Below, in pieces: positions 44,554 to 53,338 of a stretch of 64,000 nucleotides of DNA. The notes beneath the pieces are model-generated. The model made no database searches, was not told the origin of the DNA, and saw nothing but the letters and a program-made list of their open reading frames with translations. The translations under genes were made by a program, and so were the position numbers. How positions within the stretch are numbered: position 1 is the stretch's first letter; every line of letters starts with the position of its first letter. The DNA lies in contig NZ_BBRH01000014.1 in the NCBI RefSeq assembly GCF_002090055.1, positions 1-64,000 of the forward strand, read 5' to 3'. The DNA comes from Demequina sp. NBRC 110051. Its GTDB lineage: Bacteria; Actinomycetota; Actinomycetes; Actinomycetales; Demequinaceae.

Positions 44554-44970
44554 GTGAACCCCGTCGGACGCATCGTCCTCATCGCCGCGTACGCCGTGCT
44601 CGGCCTCGCGGCCGTGGGCAGGTCCTCGTACCAAATCTCCACCAAGCTGGCCGAGGCACCCCTGCCCTACCTCATCTCCGGCGTCTCCGCCCTGCTCTAC
44701 GTGGTCATCGCGATCGCACTGTGGCGCGGCTGGCGACGTGTGGCGCTCTGGGGCACGTCGCTCGAGCTTGCAGGCGTCCTGATCGTCGGCACGCTCGGGT
44801 ACATCGAGTCCGACTGGTGGGCAGACGAGACCGTCTGGACCGGCTACGGCTCCGCCTACGGCTGGGTGCCGCTGCTGCTTCCGCTTGCGGCCCTGTGGGT
44901 GTTGCTGCGCGGCCGTTCGGTACGGTCCGCCGATGCCGTGGCTGGCTCCACTGGCGAGGTCGCCCAGTGA
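44554..44970 (+). CDS. Small multi-spanning membrane protein
   Basis: 138 residues starting with GTG immediately after the preceding stop. About four membrane helices (about 6-23, 38-58, 65-85 and 100-117). The short external-looking YIESDWWADETVWTGYGSAYG loop is Trp/Asp-rich. A dispersed-motif copy encodes SADAVAG near its C-terminus. Its stop overlaps the next start (GTGA). Possibly a partner of the DUF368 protein; that is inference. Confidence 0.7.
   Translation: MNPVGRIVLIAAYAVLGLAAVGRSSYQISTKLAEAPLPYLISGVSALLYVVIAIALWRGWRRVALWGTSLELAGVLIVGTLGYIESDWWADETVWTGYGSAYGWVPLLLPLAALWVLLRGRSVRSADAVAGSTGEVAQ
44929..44942 (+). repeat. Dispersed motif GCCGATGCCGTGGC inside a membrane-protein gene
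   Basis: 14-mer identical to the other copies except that the first G of GGCC is C. Encodes A-D-A-V-A at the C-terminal tail. Confidence 0.55.
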
Positions 44971-45929
44971 ACGTCGACCTGGGTCGCACGGCGCTGAACG
45001 CCGTGCGCGGCGCCTTGATCGGTGCCGCCGAGTCCGTGCCGGGCGTCTCCGGCGGCACCATCGCCTTGATGACGGGCGTCTACGAGACGCTGCTGACCTC
45101 CGCGGGGCACTTCATCACGGGCGCGCGCATTGCCGTCGTCGACATGGTGCGCGGGCGTGGCGTGGAACGGTCTCGGTCCGACTTCGCGCGCGTGAAGTGG
45201 GCCGTGCTGATCCCGTTGGGCATCGGCATGGTCATCGCGCTGCTGGCCATGGCATCGGTCATGGAGACGCTCGTCGAGGAGCACCCCGAGACTATGCGGG
45301 CCCTGTTCTTCGGGCTCGTGCTTGCGTCGCTGTCGGTGCCGTTCCGCCTCGCGGCGCACGCGCCTTTGGGTGGACGGCCGGACGGCCGGTGGGGCGGCAA
45401 GGACTGGGCGCTCGCCCTGGCGGGCACCGTTGCGGCCGCGGTCATCGTGTCGCTTCCCGGCGGCAACCTCGACCCCTCTCCCCTGGTGCTGGTGCCCGCG
45501 GGCGCCATCGCCGTGTCCGCCCTGGCGCTTCCCGGGTTGTCGGGATCGTTTCTCCTGCTGACGATGGGCCTGTACGAGCCCACCCTCGCTGCGGTGAACG
45601 ACCGCGACCTGGGCTACCTGGTGTGGTTCGCGCTGGGTCTCGTGATCGGCCTCGTCTCCATCGTGAAGGCGCTGCAGTTCCTCTTGGAACACCACCGCCG
45701 CAACACCCTGGTGGTCCTCACCGGCGTCATGGCCGGCTCGCTCGTCGCCCTGTGGCCGTGGCAGGACGAGGACGGCACCACACTCGCGCCCTACGGGGAC
45801 CTGGTAGCGCCGCTCGTGGCGTTCGTCGCGGGCTTCGTCGTGGTCATCGCTCTACTCGCGGTCGAGTCCCGCATCCTCACGGGCCAGCAGACCCAGATCG
45901 ACGCGGACGAGTCCACGTCCCTCGACTAA
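44967..45929 (+). CDS. popT: DUF368 family polyprenyl-phosphate transporter (PopT-like)
   Basis: 320-residue membrane protein of the DUF368 family, shown elsewhere to recycle undecaprenyl phosphate across the membrane. The repeat motifs AAESVPGVSGGTIALMTGVYE and LALPGLSGSFLLLTMGLYEP mark the two inverted halves; eight to ten helices are likely. GTG start overlaps the preceding stop. Together with the DedA-like gene at 55461 the window holds members of both families assigned this role. The last 25 residues are acidic and cytoplasmic. Confidence 0.88.
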   Translation: MNVDLGRTALNAVRGALIGAAESVPGVSGGTIALMTGVYETLLTSAGHFITGARIAVVDMVRGRGVERSRSDFARVKWAVLIPLGIGMVIALLAMASVMETLVEEHPETMRALFFGLVLASLSVPFRLAAHAPLGGRPDGRWGGKDWALALAGTVAAAVIVSLPGGNLDPSPLVLVPAGAIAVSALALPGLSGSFLLLTMGLYEPTLAAVNDRDLGYLVWFALGLVIGLVSIVKALQFLLEHHRRNTLVVLTGVMAGSLVALWPWQDEDGTTLAPYGDLVAPLVAFVAGFVVVIALLAVESRILTGQQTQIDADESTSLD

Positions 45930-45958
45930 CGCAGTTCTCCTGGCGGCCGCCCAGGCGA

Positions 45959-45972
45959 CCACGGCATCGGCC
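45959..45972 (-). repeat. Dispersed motif GGCCGATGCCGTGG abutting the dgt stop
   Basis: Exact 14-mer on the minus strand followed by TCGCC, as at 17280. It begins at the very base after the dgt stop codon, on dgt's strand. Confidence 0.65.
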
Positions 45973-47235
45973 CTACGCCTGAACGCAGTACTTGTGGTGC
46001 CAGTTGTAGGCGGACGTGTCGGTGAGCGAGGCGACCTGGTCGACGGCGACGCGCAGGCGGGCGGCATCGTCTGACGCCTCGCGATAGTCGGCGGCGAACT
46101 GCGGCTCCATCGCGTCGGGACCACGATCTGCGAGAGAAATCACGAGTTCCTTGAGCACCCGGCGCTGCTTCGCATAGGTGGGGCTGGTCTCGCGCGGGGC
46201 CATGAGGAAGTGCACCGCGATGCCCTTGAGGATGAGGATCTCGTCCAGGGTGTCCTGTGGCACCACGATGGACGCGCGGTGGCGAGTGAGCGGCTCGTCG
46301 CCGTGCTCGGCCTGCGTGGCGGAGATGATCGCCTGTGCGAAGCGGCCGATGATCTGGCTCGTCATATCCTTCAGCGCCGCGAGCGAGGCGCGCGTGCCGT
46401 CGTAGCGCTCAGACCACCACGGGAACGCCTGGAGGCGACTGAGCGCGGCGCTGAGCGCCTCCTCATCGCCACCGCCGTACCACTGACGGGTGTGTTCGAT
46501 GACGGCCGCGACCTGGCCCGGATCGCGCAGGGTCGACAGCTGCACGGCGCGGTAGACGATCGAGTCCTCGACATCGTGGACCGAGTACGCGATGTCGTCG
46601 GAGACGTCCATCACCTGGGCCTCGAGCGACTGCTGGGTGCCCGGCGCGCCCTGGCGGAGCCAGTCGAACACCGGAAGATCGTCCTCGTACACCCCGAACT
46701 TGCGCGTGGGCGTACCGTCGGGCCGCATGGGTGCGGCGGGCTCGCGCCAGGGGTATTTGACGGCGGCGTCGAGGCTCGCGCGGGTGAGGTTCAGCCCCAC
46801 GCTGCGGCCCGTCGCGGGGTCGAACGTCTTAGGCTCCAGGCGGGTGAGCAGGCGCAGGGTCTGGGCGTTGCCTTCAAATCCGCCGATGTCGCGGGAGACC
46901 TTGTCGAGAGCCCGTTCCCCGTTGTGACCGAAGGGCGGGTGGCCCAGGTCGTGCGCCAGGCACGCAGCGTCCACGATGTCGGGCGAGCATCCCAGCGCCT
47001 TTCCCAACTCACGGCCCACCTGCGCGACCTCAAGCGAGTGAGTTAGGCGCGTACGCACAAAGTCGCCGCTGCCGAGTCCCAGCACCTGGGTCTTGGCGCC
47101 GAGCCGACGCAGGGCGCTCGAGTGCAGAATGCGCGCGCGGTCACGCTCGAAGGGCGAGCGGTGGGCGGCCTTGGCGGGCTCGGGGATAAAGCGTTCGACG
47201 TCGGCCTCGGTGTAGCCGTGCGAGTTCGCGTTCAC
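45973..47235 (-). CDS. dgt: Deoxyguanosinetriphosphate triphosphohydrolase-like protein
   Basis: 420-residue HD-domain enzyme that splits dNTPs into deoxynucleoside and tripolyphosphate. Metal ligands lie in RTRLTHSLEVAQVG and ACLAHDLGHPPFGHNGE (about 65-105), and a later DVSDDIAYSVHDVED supplies the remaining Asp. Length matches the actinobacterial family. It is divergent from the RibD-like gene, and the first 82-bp element lies 79 bp upstream. Confidence 0.92.
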   Translation of the reverse strand: MNANSHGYTEADVERFIPEPAKAAHRSPFERDRARILHSSALRRLGAKTQVLGLGSGDFVRTRLTHSLEVAQVGRELGKALGCSPDIVDAACLAHDLGHPPFGHNGERALDKVSRDIGGFEGNAQTLRLLTRLEPKTFDPATGRSVGLNLTRASLDAAVKYPWREPAAPMRPDGTPTRKFGVYEDDLPVFDWLRQGAPGTQQSLEAQVMDVSDDIAYSVHDVEDSIVYRAVQLSTLRDPGQVAAVIEHTRQWYGGGDEEALSAALSRLQAFPWWSERYDGTRASLAALKDMTSQIIGRFAQAIISATQAEHGDEPLTRHRASIVVPQDTLDEILILKGIAVHFLMAPRETSPTYAKQRRVLKELVISLADRGPDAMEPQFAADYREASDDAARLRVAVDQVASLTDTSAYNWHHKYCVQA

Positions 47236-47313
47236 AGGTCCAACTTAGTCATGCCTGGTGAAGGCGCGGTGCAGGCGGGCCGCAGGGTGGGCTCCCCCAC
47301 GCCCGCGCGTACC

Positions 47314-47395
47314 GATGTGACGGTGATCCTGACCGGGTCCCGGCGTGTCGCGCTCCTCAGGCGGCGTGTCAGCCAGATCACCGTCACTTCGTGAC
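47314..47395. repeat. 82-bp inverted-repeat element, copy 1
   Basis: Begins GATGTGACGGTGATC and ends GATCACCGTCACTTCGTGAC; the ends pair over about 15 bp with one mismatch. It shares CGGCGTGTC at element positions 49-57 with the copies at 52180 and 62721, and here has a second CGGCGTGTC earlier (about positions 29-37). It lies in the divergent gap between dgt and the RibD-like gene. Confidence 0.85.
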
Positions 47396-47427
47396 GCTGA
47401 GTGCGCAGGGCGACGCGATCACGCACC

Positions 47428-47475
47428 CACGAGCCCACCGGTGCACGAGCCCACCGGCGCACGAGCCCACGCGCG
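47428..47475. repeat. Three tandem 16-bp repeats
   Basis: CACGAGCCCACCGGTG, CACGAGCCCACCGGCG and CACGAGCCCACGCGCG in direct succession, 30 bp upstream of the RibD-like start. Could be a replication-slippage product or a regulator array. Confidence 0.7.
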
Positions 47476-47503
47476 CCAGGCCGGGCGCGCGTACCGTGGT
47501 GTC

Positions 47504-48166
47504 ATGAGTCGCGTTCTCGTCTACTGCGCCATGTCCGTCGACGGTTTCATCGCCGGTCCGGGCGACGACATCGCCTGGCTCGAGGCACCGCGGCCGTCAT
47601 GGGCGCCCACCGCAAACGGACCGTGGGCTGAGGATCGCGCGACGGAGGGCGTCGAGTACGACGACTTCTTCGCGGGCATTGGCGCCATGCTCATGGGCAG
47701 GCGCACCTTCGATGTGGTGCACGGCATGGGTGAATGGTTTTACGGCGACACGCCGGTCATCGTCGCGACCGGAAGGCCCCTTCCTCCCGACCCTGGCGTG
47801 CCCGCGAGCGTGACCACGGCATCGGCCCCCATTGCGAACCTCGTCGCCGAGGCCCTCGAGGCGGCTGGCGAGCGCAACGTGTATCTTGACGGCGGTTCGC
47901 TCATTCGTCAGGCGCTCGATGCGGATCTCATCGACGAGATGGTCGTCACCATCCACCCGACCATCCTGGGCGCGGGACACCCCTTGTTCGCCGGCGCCGA
48001 GCAACGACACATGGTCACGGTCAACGAGGTGCGCCGCTTCGGCGAGGGGTTGGTGCAGCTCGTCATGCATCCGGCGCGCAGGCCCGTCGACCACTCGCCC
48101 GTTCCGGCGTACGGAGGCCCAGCGGGGGCCGATGCCGCAGACGCCGGCGCGCTCGGCCACGCGTAG
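47504..48166 (+). CDS. Dihydrofolate-reductase-like (RibD C-terminal) protein
   Basis: 220 residues of the DHFR/RibD_C fold: VLVYCAMSVDGFIAGPGDDIAWLE, MLMGRRTFDVVHGM, the NADPH-site-like VYLDGGSLIRQALDADLIDE and VTIHPTILGAGHPLF. Such stand-alone proteins are putative NADPH reductases; the substrate is not known. The last 25 residues are low complexity. It encodes a dispersed-motif copy as TTASA (47814-47827). Confidence 0.87.
   Translation: MSRVLVYCAMSVDGFIAGPGDDIAWLEAPRPSWAPTANGPWAEDRATEGVEYDDFFAGIGAMLMGRRTFDVVHGMGEWFYGDTPVIVATGRPLPPDPGVPASVTTASAPIANLVAEALEAAGERNVYLDGGSLIRQALDADLIDEMVVTIHPTILGAGHPLFAGAEQRHMVTVNEVRRFGEGLVQLVMHPARRPVDHSPVPAYGGPAGADAADAGALGHA
47814..47827 (-). repeat. Dispersed motif GGCCGATGCCGTGG inside the RibD-like gene
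   Basis: Exact 14-mer, antisense to the gene, read as T-A-S-A in the protein. Confidence 0.55.
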
Positions 48167-48174
48167 CGCGAGGG

Positions 48175-49350
48175 TTAGCCGCCCGACACGCTGAGCTCCG
48201 CCTCGCGCAGGCGCAACTCGAGGTCGGGAGTGATCTCCTGGGTGTCGAGCCAGCCCTCGGGGCACGACGGCGACTTGGGCGTGCCCTGACGGCCGCGCGG
48301 GCCCTCGGCGCCCTCGCCGGGGTACGGCTGGTCGAGCGGCAGACCGTCGAGCAGCGAGCGGAGGTCGGCCAGCGTCTCCACGAGCCCCAGGTTCTTGCGC
48401 ACCTCTCCCCCGACCGGATATCCCTTGAGGTACCAGGCGACATGCTTGCGGATCTCGCGCATCGCCTTGAGTTCGTCGTCGCCGAAGAACGGGATCATCA
48501 GCTCGCCGTGGCGATAAATGGTGTCGGCCACCACGCGCAGGCCTGGACGCACGCGCTCCGACCGCCCCTCGAACGCCGCCTGCAGGTCGGCAAACAGCCA
48601 CGGGCGACCCTGGCACCCGCGGCCCACGACTACGCCGTCCACGCCCGTGCGCTCCACCATGTCCAGCGCATCCTCGGCCGACCAGATGTCGCCGTTGCCG
48701 AGCACCGGGATCGACGTGACGGCCTCCTTGAGGCGCGCGATCGCCTCCCAGTCGGCATGACCGGAGTAGTAGTCGGCGGCCGTGCGGCCGTGGAGCGCGA
48801 CGGCCGCGGCACCCTCCGCCTCGGCCATGCGGCCCGCGTCGAGATACGTGAGGTGGTCATCGTCCACACCCTTGCGCATCTTGACCGTGACGGGGATGTC
48901 GTACGGCGACGCCTCGCGCACCGCCGCACGCACGATGTCGCGGAACAGGTCCTTCTTCCACGGCAGCACCGCGCCGCCGCCCTTCTTGGTGACCTTGGGC
49001 ACGGGGCAGCCGAAGTTCATGTCGATGTGGTCGGCGCGGTCCTCCTCGACCAGCATCTTGACCGCGGCGCCGATGGTCGACGGGTCCACGCCATAGAGCT
49101 GCACCGACCGAGGGGTCTCGTCGGGGTCGTGGTGGATGATCCGCATCGACTCCTTGGTGCGCTCCACCAGGGCCCGCGACGTCACCATCTCCGCCACATA
49201 GATGCCGCCGCCGTGCTCGCGGCACAGGCGCCTGAAGGCGGCGTTGGTGATACCCGCCATCGGCGCGAGCACCACGGGGGTGTCGACCGTCAGGGGGCCG
49301 ATCTGCAGGGGCGGCAAAACACGGGCAGCGGCCGATGCGGTGGTGGTCAT
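48175..49350 (-). CDS. dusB: tRNA-dihydrouridine synthase
   Basis: 391-residue FMN enzyme reducing uridines in tRNA. VVLAPMAGITNAAFRRLCRE opens the TIM barrel; the catalytic Cys is in DMNFGCPVPKVTKKGGGA (about 118). TVKMRKG and ALHGRTAADYYSG bind FMN, and VVVGRGCQGRPW ends the barrel. A C-terminal helical domain follows. ATG overlaps the stop of the YibE/F gene. It groups with glyS and dgt, in line with other actinobacteria. Confidence 0.94.
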   Translation of the reverse strand: MTTTASAAARVLPPLQIGPLTVDTPVVLAPMAGITNAAFRRLCREHGGGIYVAEMVTSRALVERTKESMRIIHHDPDETPRSVQLYGVDPSTIGAAVKMLVEEDRADHIDMNFGCPVPKVTKKGGGAVLPWKKDLFRDIVRAAVREASPYDIPVTVKMRKGVDDDHLTYLDAGRMAEAEGAAAVALHGRTAADYYSGHADWEAIARLKEAVTSIPVLGNGDIWSAEDALDMVERTGVDGVVVGRGCQGRPWLFADLQAAFEGRSERVRPGLRVVADTIYRHGELMIPFFGDDELKAMREIRKHVAWYLKGYPVGGEVRKNLGLVETLADLRSLLDGLPLDQPYPGEGAEGPRGRQGTPKSPSCPEGWLDTQEITPDLELRLREAELSVSGG

Positions 49351-50594
49351 TCCTCCATTGTCGCCGATGCGCCGGGCTGGCTTGGCGACCTGGGGTCGCC
49401 GGTCGCGGCCGGCTCGGCCTCATCGCCGGGTTCGGCGACGGGGTCCTCGTCGGCGATCGCGCCGTCGTACCCGACGACGAGCGCGGCGATGGCGGTGGTC
49501 AGCGGCACGGCGAGCACGAGGCCGATGGACGTCACGAGCGTGCGCACCACCTCCTCGGCGATCTCGGCGCTTGTCAGCGTGGTGGCGAGCGAGTTGTCGT
49601 AGAGCGTCACGAGCATCAGCGTGGGAAGGGCGGCGCCCACATACGCGAAGGCGATCGTGTAGACCGTCGAGGCAATGTGGTCGCGACCGATGCGCATGCC
49701 GCGCGCGAACAGCGACCACCGCGAGATGTCGGGCCGCGCGGCACGCAGTTCCCATACCGCGGACGACTGCGTCACCGTCACGTCGTTGAGCACACCGAGA
49801 CCGGCGATGATGATGCCGCACAGCACCAGGCCCTGCAGGTCGACGGCGCGGCCGGCTAGTTCCAGATGCGTGCCGTCCTCGGACCAGATACCGGTCAGCC
49901 GCGAGGCACCCACCGCCCACCAAGCGAGCAGAGCGGTGATCAGCAGGCCCGCGAGCGTGCCCAGGTAGGCGGTCGTGGTGCGCGCGTTCACGCCGTGCGC
50001 CAAATACAGCAAGACAAACAGGGCACCCGCGCCGGTCACCAACGCCACCACCAGCGGGCTGGAGCCGTCGAAGAGCGCAGGCACCGTGAAGAAGACGACC
50101 ACACCGAACGCGGCGAGCAGCCCCAGCAGCGCACCGAGGCCCCTCCAGCGCGCGATCACGACGACAAGCAGCACGTATGCGATGAGCAGGATCAGCATGG
50201 GTGATCCGCGCTCAAAGTCTCCGAACACCACCTCGCCGGTGTCGAGTTGCAGCGCCCGTACCTGGTCGCCCACCTGGTATTCGAAGGTGGTGAGGCCAGG
50301 ATCGGCGAGTTCGAGTTCGTCTCCGTCAAGCGAGACGGTCGCGGAGCCTGTCTCGGCGTCGACGGACTCGACGGTCACCGTGACCCACGAGGCCCCCTCA
50401 TACGAGGTCGGCACCGACCGCATGAACGACCAGTCCGACGGCCACACCGCGACCGCCCCGGCCACGGCGAGGAACACCACCACGCCCACCAGGACGGTGA
50501 GCACCGTGGTGGTGCGCTCGGACGCGCGCGGGGCCTGCTCGAGCACGCCGTCGGCGCCGCCCAAGCCCAGCCCGTGCGAGTGACCGGCGCCCAC
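49347..50594 (-). CDS. YibE/F family membrane protein
   Basis: 415-residue multi-spanning protein. Family regions FGDFERGSPMLILLIAYVLLVVVIARWRG, LLAAFGVVVFFTVPALFDG and GLVLCGIIIAGLGVLNDVTVTQSSAVWEL are clear. A soluble domain follows the first helix (about 60-125), and about seven more helices come after. The N-terminus is His/Gly-rich (GAGHSHGLGLGG). YibE/F in lactococci has been linked to bacteriocin sensitivity; the basic role is not known. GTG at 50594 is the start. Confidence 0.85.
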   Translation of the reverse strand: MGAGHSHGLGLGGADGVLEQAPRASERTTTVLTVLVGVVVFLAVAGAVAVWPSDWSFMRSVPTSYEGASWVTVTVESVDAETGSATVSLDGDELELADPGLTTFEYQVGDQVRALQLDTGEVVFGDFERGSPMLILLIAYVLLVVVIARWRGLGALLGLLAAFGVVVFFTVPALFDGSSPLVVALVTGAGALFVLLYLAHGVNARTTTAYLGTLAGLLITALLAWWAVGASRLTGIWSEDGTHLELAGRAVDLQGLVLCGIIIAGLGVLNDVTVTQSSAVWELRAARPDISRWSLFARGMRIGRDHIASTVYTIAFAYVGAALPTLMLVTLYDNSLATTLTSAEIAEEVVRTLVTSIGLVLAVPLTTAIAALVVGYDGAIADEDPVAEPGDEAEPAATGDPRSPSQPGASATMEE

Positions 50595-50634
50595 TATCGA
50601 GAACCCAGCGCCGGCATCGGCCGCACGAAAATCC

Positions 50635-52020
50635 TTACGCGCCGATCAGGCGCGTGGCGAGGTAGGCCTGCACCTGCGACAGCGCCACGCGCTCCTGCTG
50701 CATGGTGTCGCGGTCGCGGATGGTGACGGCCTGGTCGTCCTTGGTGTCGAAGTCGATGGTGATGCAGTACGGCGTGCCGATCTCGTCCTGGCGGCGGTAG
50801 CGCTTGCCGATGGCCTGCGTGACGTCGAGGTCCACGTTCCAGGCGCCGCGCAGCTCCTTGGCGAGGGCCTCGGCGGTGGGCAGCAGCTCCTCTGACTTGG
50901 ACAGCGGCAGCACCGCGGCCTTGACGGGGGCGATGCGGTGGTCCAGGTGTAGCACCGTGCGCTTGTCGACGCCGCCCTTGGAGTTGGGAGCCTCGTCCTC
51001 GTCGTACGCCTCCACCAGGAAGGCCATGAGCGAGCGGGTAAGGCCCGCCGCGGGCTCGATGACGTACGGCGTGTAACGCTCGTTGGTCTGCGGGTCCAGG
51101 TACGACAGGTCCTTGCCCGAGTGCTCGGAGTGCGTCGACAGGTCGAAGTCCGTGCGGTTCGCGATGCCCTCGAGCTCGCCCCACTCGGAGCCGGTGAAGC
51201 CGAACCGGTACTCGATGTCCGTGGTGCCCTTGGAGTAGTGCGACAGCTTCTCCTGCGGGTGCGCGTACAGTCGCAGGTTGTCCTCGGAGATGCCGAGGTC
51301 CTTGTACCAGGCCAGACGCGTGTCGATCCAGTACTGGTGCCACTCCTCATCCGAGCCGGGCTTGACGAAGAACTCCATCTCCATCTGCTCGAACTCACGG
51401 GTGCGGAAGATGAAGTTTCCGGGCGTGATCTCGTTGCGGAACGACTTGCCGATCTGGCCGATGCCGAAGGGCACCTTCATGCGCGACGTGCGCTGGACGT
51501 TCTCGAAGTTCACGAAGATGCCCTGGGCGGTCTCGGGGCGCAGGTAGTGGAGGCCCGACTCGTCCTGGTTGACGCCCAGGTAGGTCTTGAGCAGGCCGTT
51601 GAACATCTTGGGCTCGGTCCACTGGCCGCGCGTGCCACAGTTGGGGCAGGCGATGCCGGCGAGGCCACCCTCGGGGGCACGTCCCTTCTTCTCCTCGAAC
51701 TCCTCGATGAGGTGGTCTTCACGGAAGCGCTTGTGGCAGGACAGGCACTCGACGAGCGGGTCGACGAACGCCTTGAGGTGGCCCGAGGCCTCCCACACCT
51801 TGGGCGGCAGGATCACCGACGAGTCGAGGCCCACGATGTCGTCGCGGCTCGACACCATCGCACGCCACCACTGACGCTTGATGTTCTCCTTCAGCTCCAC
51901 ACCGAGCGGCCCGTAGTCCCACGCGGAGCGCGTACCTCCGTAGATCTCTCCGCAGGGGAACACGAAGCCGCGTCGCTTGGCGAGCGAGATCACGTTGTCG
52001 AGGCGGGAGGGCTGGGCCAC
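50635..52020 (-). CDS. glyS: Glycyl-tRNA synthetase, single-chain class II type
   Basis: 461-residue dimeric enzyme charging tRNA-Gly. Class II motif 2 is [25 protein letters not shown], and motif 3 near the end is [14 protein letters not shown] zinc-binding insert carries CLSCHKRF and CPNCGTRG. The C-terminal anticodon domain is complete ([15 protein letters not shown]). It begins at a GTG preceded by AAGGAGTTCTCC. An extended copy of the dispersed motif lies just upstream (52061-52086), and an 82-bp element beyond. Confidence 0.95.
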   Translation of the reverse strand: MAQPSRLDNVISLAKRRGFVFPCGEIYGGTRSAWDYGPLGVELKENIKRQWWRAMVSSRDDIVGLDSSVILPPKVWEASGHLKAFVDPLVECLSCHKRFREDHLIEEFEEKKGRAPEGGLAGIACPNCGTRGQWTEPKMFNGLLKTYLGVNQDESGLHYLRPETAQGIFVNFENVQRTSRMKVPFGIGQIGKSFRNEITPGNFIFRTREFEQMEMEFFVKPGSDEEWHQYWIDTRLAWYKDLGISEDNLRLYAHPQEKLSHYSKGTTDIEYRFGFTGSEWGELEGIANRTDFDLSTHSEHSGKDLSYLDPQTNERYTPYVIEPAAGLTRSLMAFLVEAYDEDEAPNSKGGVDKRTVLHLDHRIAPVKAAVLPLSKSEELLPTAEALAKELRGAWNVDLDVTQAIGKRYRRQDEIGTPYCITIDFDTKDDQAVTIRDRDTMQQERVALSQVQAYLATRLIGA

Positions 52021-52070
52021 GGAGAACTCCTTGGGTGGGGTGAGGCTTGACTGCGCGACAGTCTATCGGC

Positions 52071-52085
52071 GGCCGATGCCGTGGC
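52071..52085 (+). repeat. Dispersed motif GGCCGATGCCGTGGC upstream of glyS, extended copy
   Basis: The 15-mer is embedded in a 26-bp stretch (52064-52089 approx., CTATCGGC before and GGG after) identical to that at 56714 upstream of uppS. Confidence 0.75.
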
Positions 52086-52179
52086 GGGCCGGGCGCGTCG
52101 GCTCGTCTGCCCGACGCTCGCCGTCCGTTCCAGCCCGTGGCCCAGCCCGGCCCCCGCCCCCGCCCGCGCCCCCGGCGAC

Positions 52180-52261
52180 GAAGTGACGGTGATCTGGACG
52201 GCGCGCCGACGCAGAGGCCGTCTGCGCCGGCGTGTCGGCTGAGAGACCGTCACTTCGTGAC
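52180..52261. repeat. 82-bp inverted-repeat element, copy 2
   Basis: Begins GAAGTGACGGTGATC, ends ACCGTCACTTCGTGAC, with CGGCGTGTC at element positions 49-57, aligned without gaps to the other two copies. Ends pair over 11 bp; the middle has its own GC-rich pairing. In the divergent gap between glyS and znuA, 85 bp from the Zur-type box. Confidence 0.85.
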
Positions 52262-52342
52262 TGCCAATGCGAGCGCACCGGATGGCGACGGACCGCGCCG
52301 GGCGCGTCGGCTCACCTACCGCTCGCCGCTCGCCCGCTAGTT

Positions 52343-52365
52343 TGACAATGATTCTCATTTCGTCA
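52343..52365 (+). promoter_or_regulatory. Zur/Fur-type box upstream of znuA
   Basis: The perfect dyad AATGA-TTC-TCATT (52347-52359), flanked by TGAC and GTCA, closely resembles the Fur/Zur consensus GATAATGATTATCATTATC. It ends 14 bp before the znuA start, where the Zur protein encoded at 55042 could block transcription when zinc is plentiful. Confidence 0.82.
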
Positions 52366-52378
52366 TACGGTGGCGGTC

Positions 52379-53338
52379 ATGAACGTTTCCCGCCCCCTGA
52401 TCGTCGGCGGAGCGGTCGGCACCCTCCTTCTCGCCGGCTGCTCCGCCGATCCCTCCACCGCAACCGACGATGACGCGAGCGCGAGCGACGCCTCGCTTTC
52501 CGTGGGCGCCGCCTTCTACCCCGTCCAGTTCGTGGCAGAGCAGGTAGGCGGCGACGACGTCGCCGTGACCCCGCTGATCGCCGGCGGAGTAGAACCCCAC
52601 GACGCTGAACTCTCCCCCGCCACCGTGCGCGAGATGCAGAGCATGGACACCGTCCTGTACCTCTCGGACTTCTCGGCGGCGGTGGACGACGCGATCGCCA
52701 CCACGGGCGCTCGCGCCCTCGACGCGCACCACATCATCGATGAGCACGGCGAGGAGGTCGCGGTCCACGAGGCCGAGACGCACGACGGCGAGGAGCACGC
52801 GGTCGATGACGGCCACGAACACGGCGTCGCCGATCCCCACTTTTGGCTCGACCCCACGCTGCTCGCCGAGTACGCCCAGGACGTCGTCGCCGAGTTCTCC
52901 GAACTCGACCCCGACAACGCCGCGGCCTACGAGGAGCGCGGCAACGCCCTGGTCGCGAGCCTGACCGACCTCGACGAGACCTTCACCGAGGGCCTCGCCG
53001 TGTGCGAGCGCCGCGAGATCTTCGTGAGCCACGAGGCGTACGGCTACCTGGGCCTGCGCTACGACCTCGCCCAGGAGGGCATGTCGGGCCTGGACCCCGA
53101 GGCGGAACCCTCCCCCGCCCGCCTGCGCGAGATCCGCGACCTCATCGAGGACTCCGGCGCGACCACCATCTTCACCGAGTCGAAGGTCAGCGCCGCGGTC
53201 GCCGAGTCGCTCGCGAGCGACGCCGGCGTCACCACCGCGGTGCTCGACCCGGTCGAGACCGCCACGAACGGCGATGACTACATTGACATCATGACCCGCA
53301 ACCTGGAAGCGCTGAGGACCGGCCTTGACTGCAGCTGA
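52379..53338 (+). CDS. znuA: Zinc ABC transporter binding lipoprotein
   Basis: 319-residue cluster A-I solute-binding protein. Lipobox LLLAGCSA. The metal ligands are expected at GVEPHDAELS (about 66) and VSHEAYGYLG (about 220), with ADPHFWLDP in between. A His/Asp/Glu-rich loop (HHIIDEHGEEVAVHEAETHD then HEHG) is typical of zinc-specific rather than manganese proteins. ATG at 52379 has GGTGGCGG before it. First gene of znuA-znuC-znuB-zur. Confidence 0.93.
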   Translation: MNVSRPLIVGGAVGTLLLAGCSADPSTATDDDASASDASLSVGAAFYPVQFVAEQVGGDDVAVTPLIAGGVEPHDAELSPATVREMQSMDTVLYLSDFSAAVDDAIATTGARALDAHHIIDEHGEEVAVHEAETHDGEEHAVDDGHEHGVADPHFWLDPTLLAEYAQDVVAEFSELDPDNAAAYEERGNALVASLTDLDETFTEGLAVCERREIFVSHEAYGYLGLRYDLAQEGMSGLDPEAEPSPARLREIRDLIEDSGATTIFTESKVSAAVAESLASDAGVTTAVLDPVETATNGDDYIDIMTRNLEALRTGLDCS

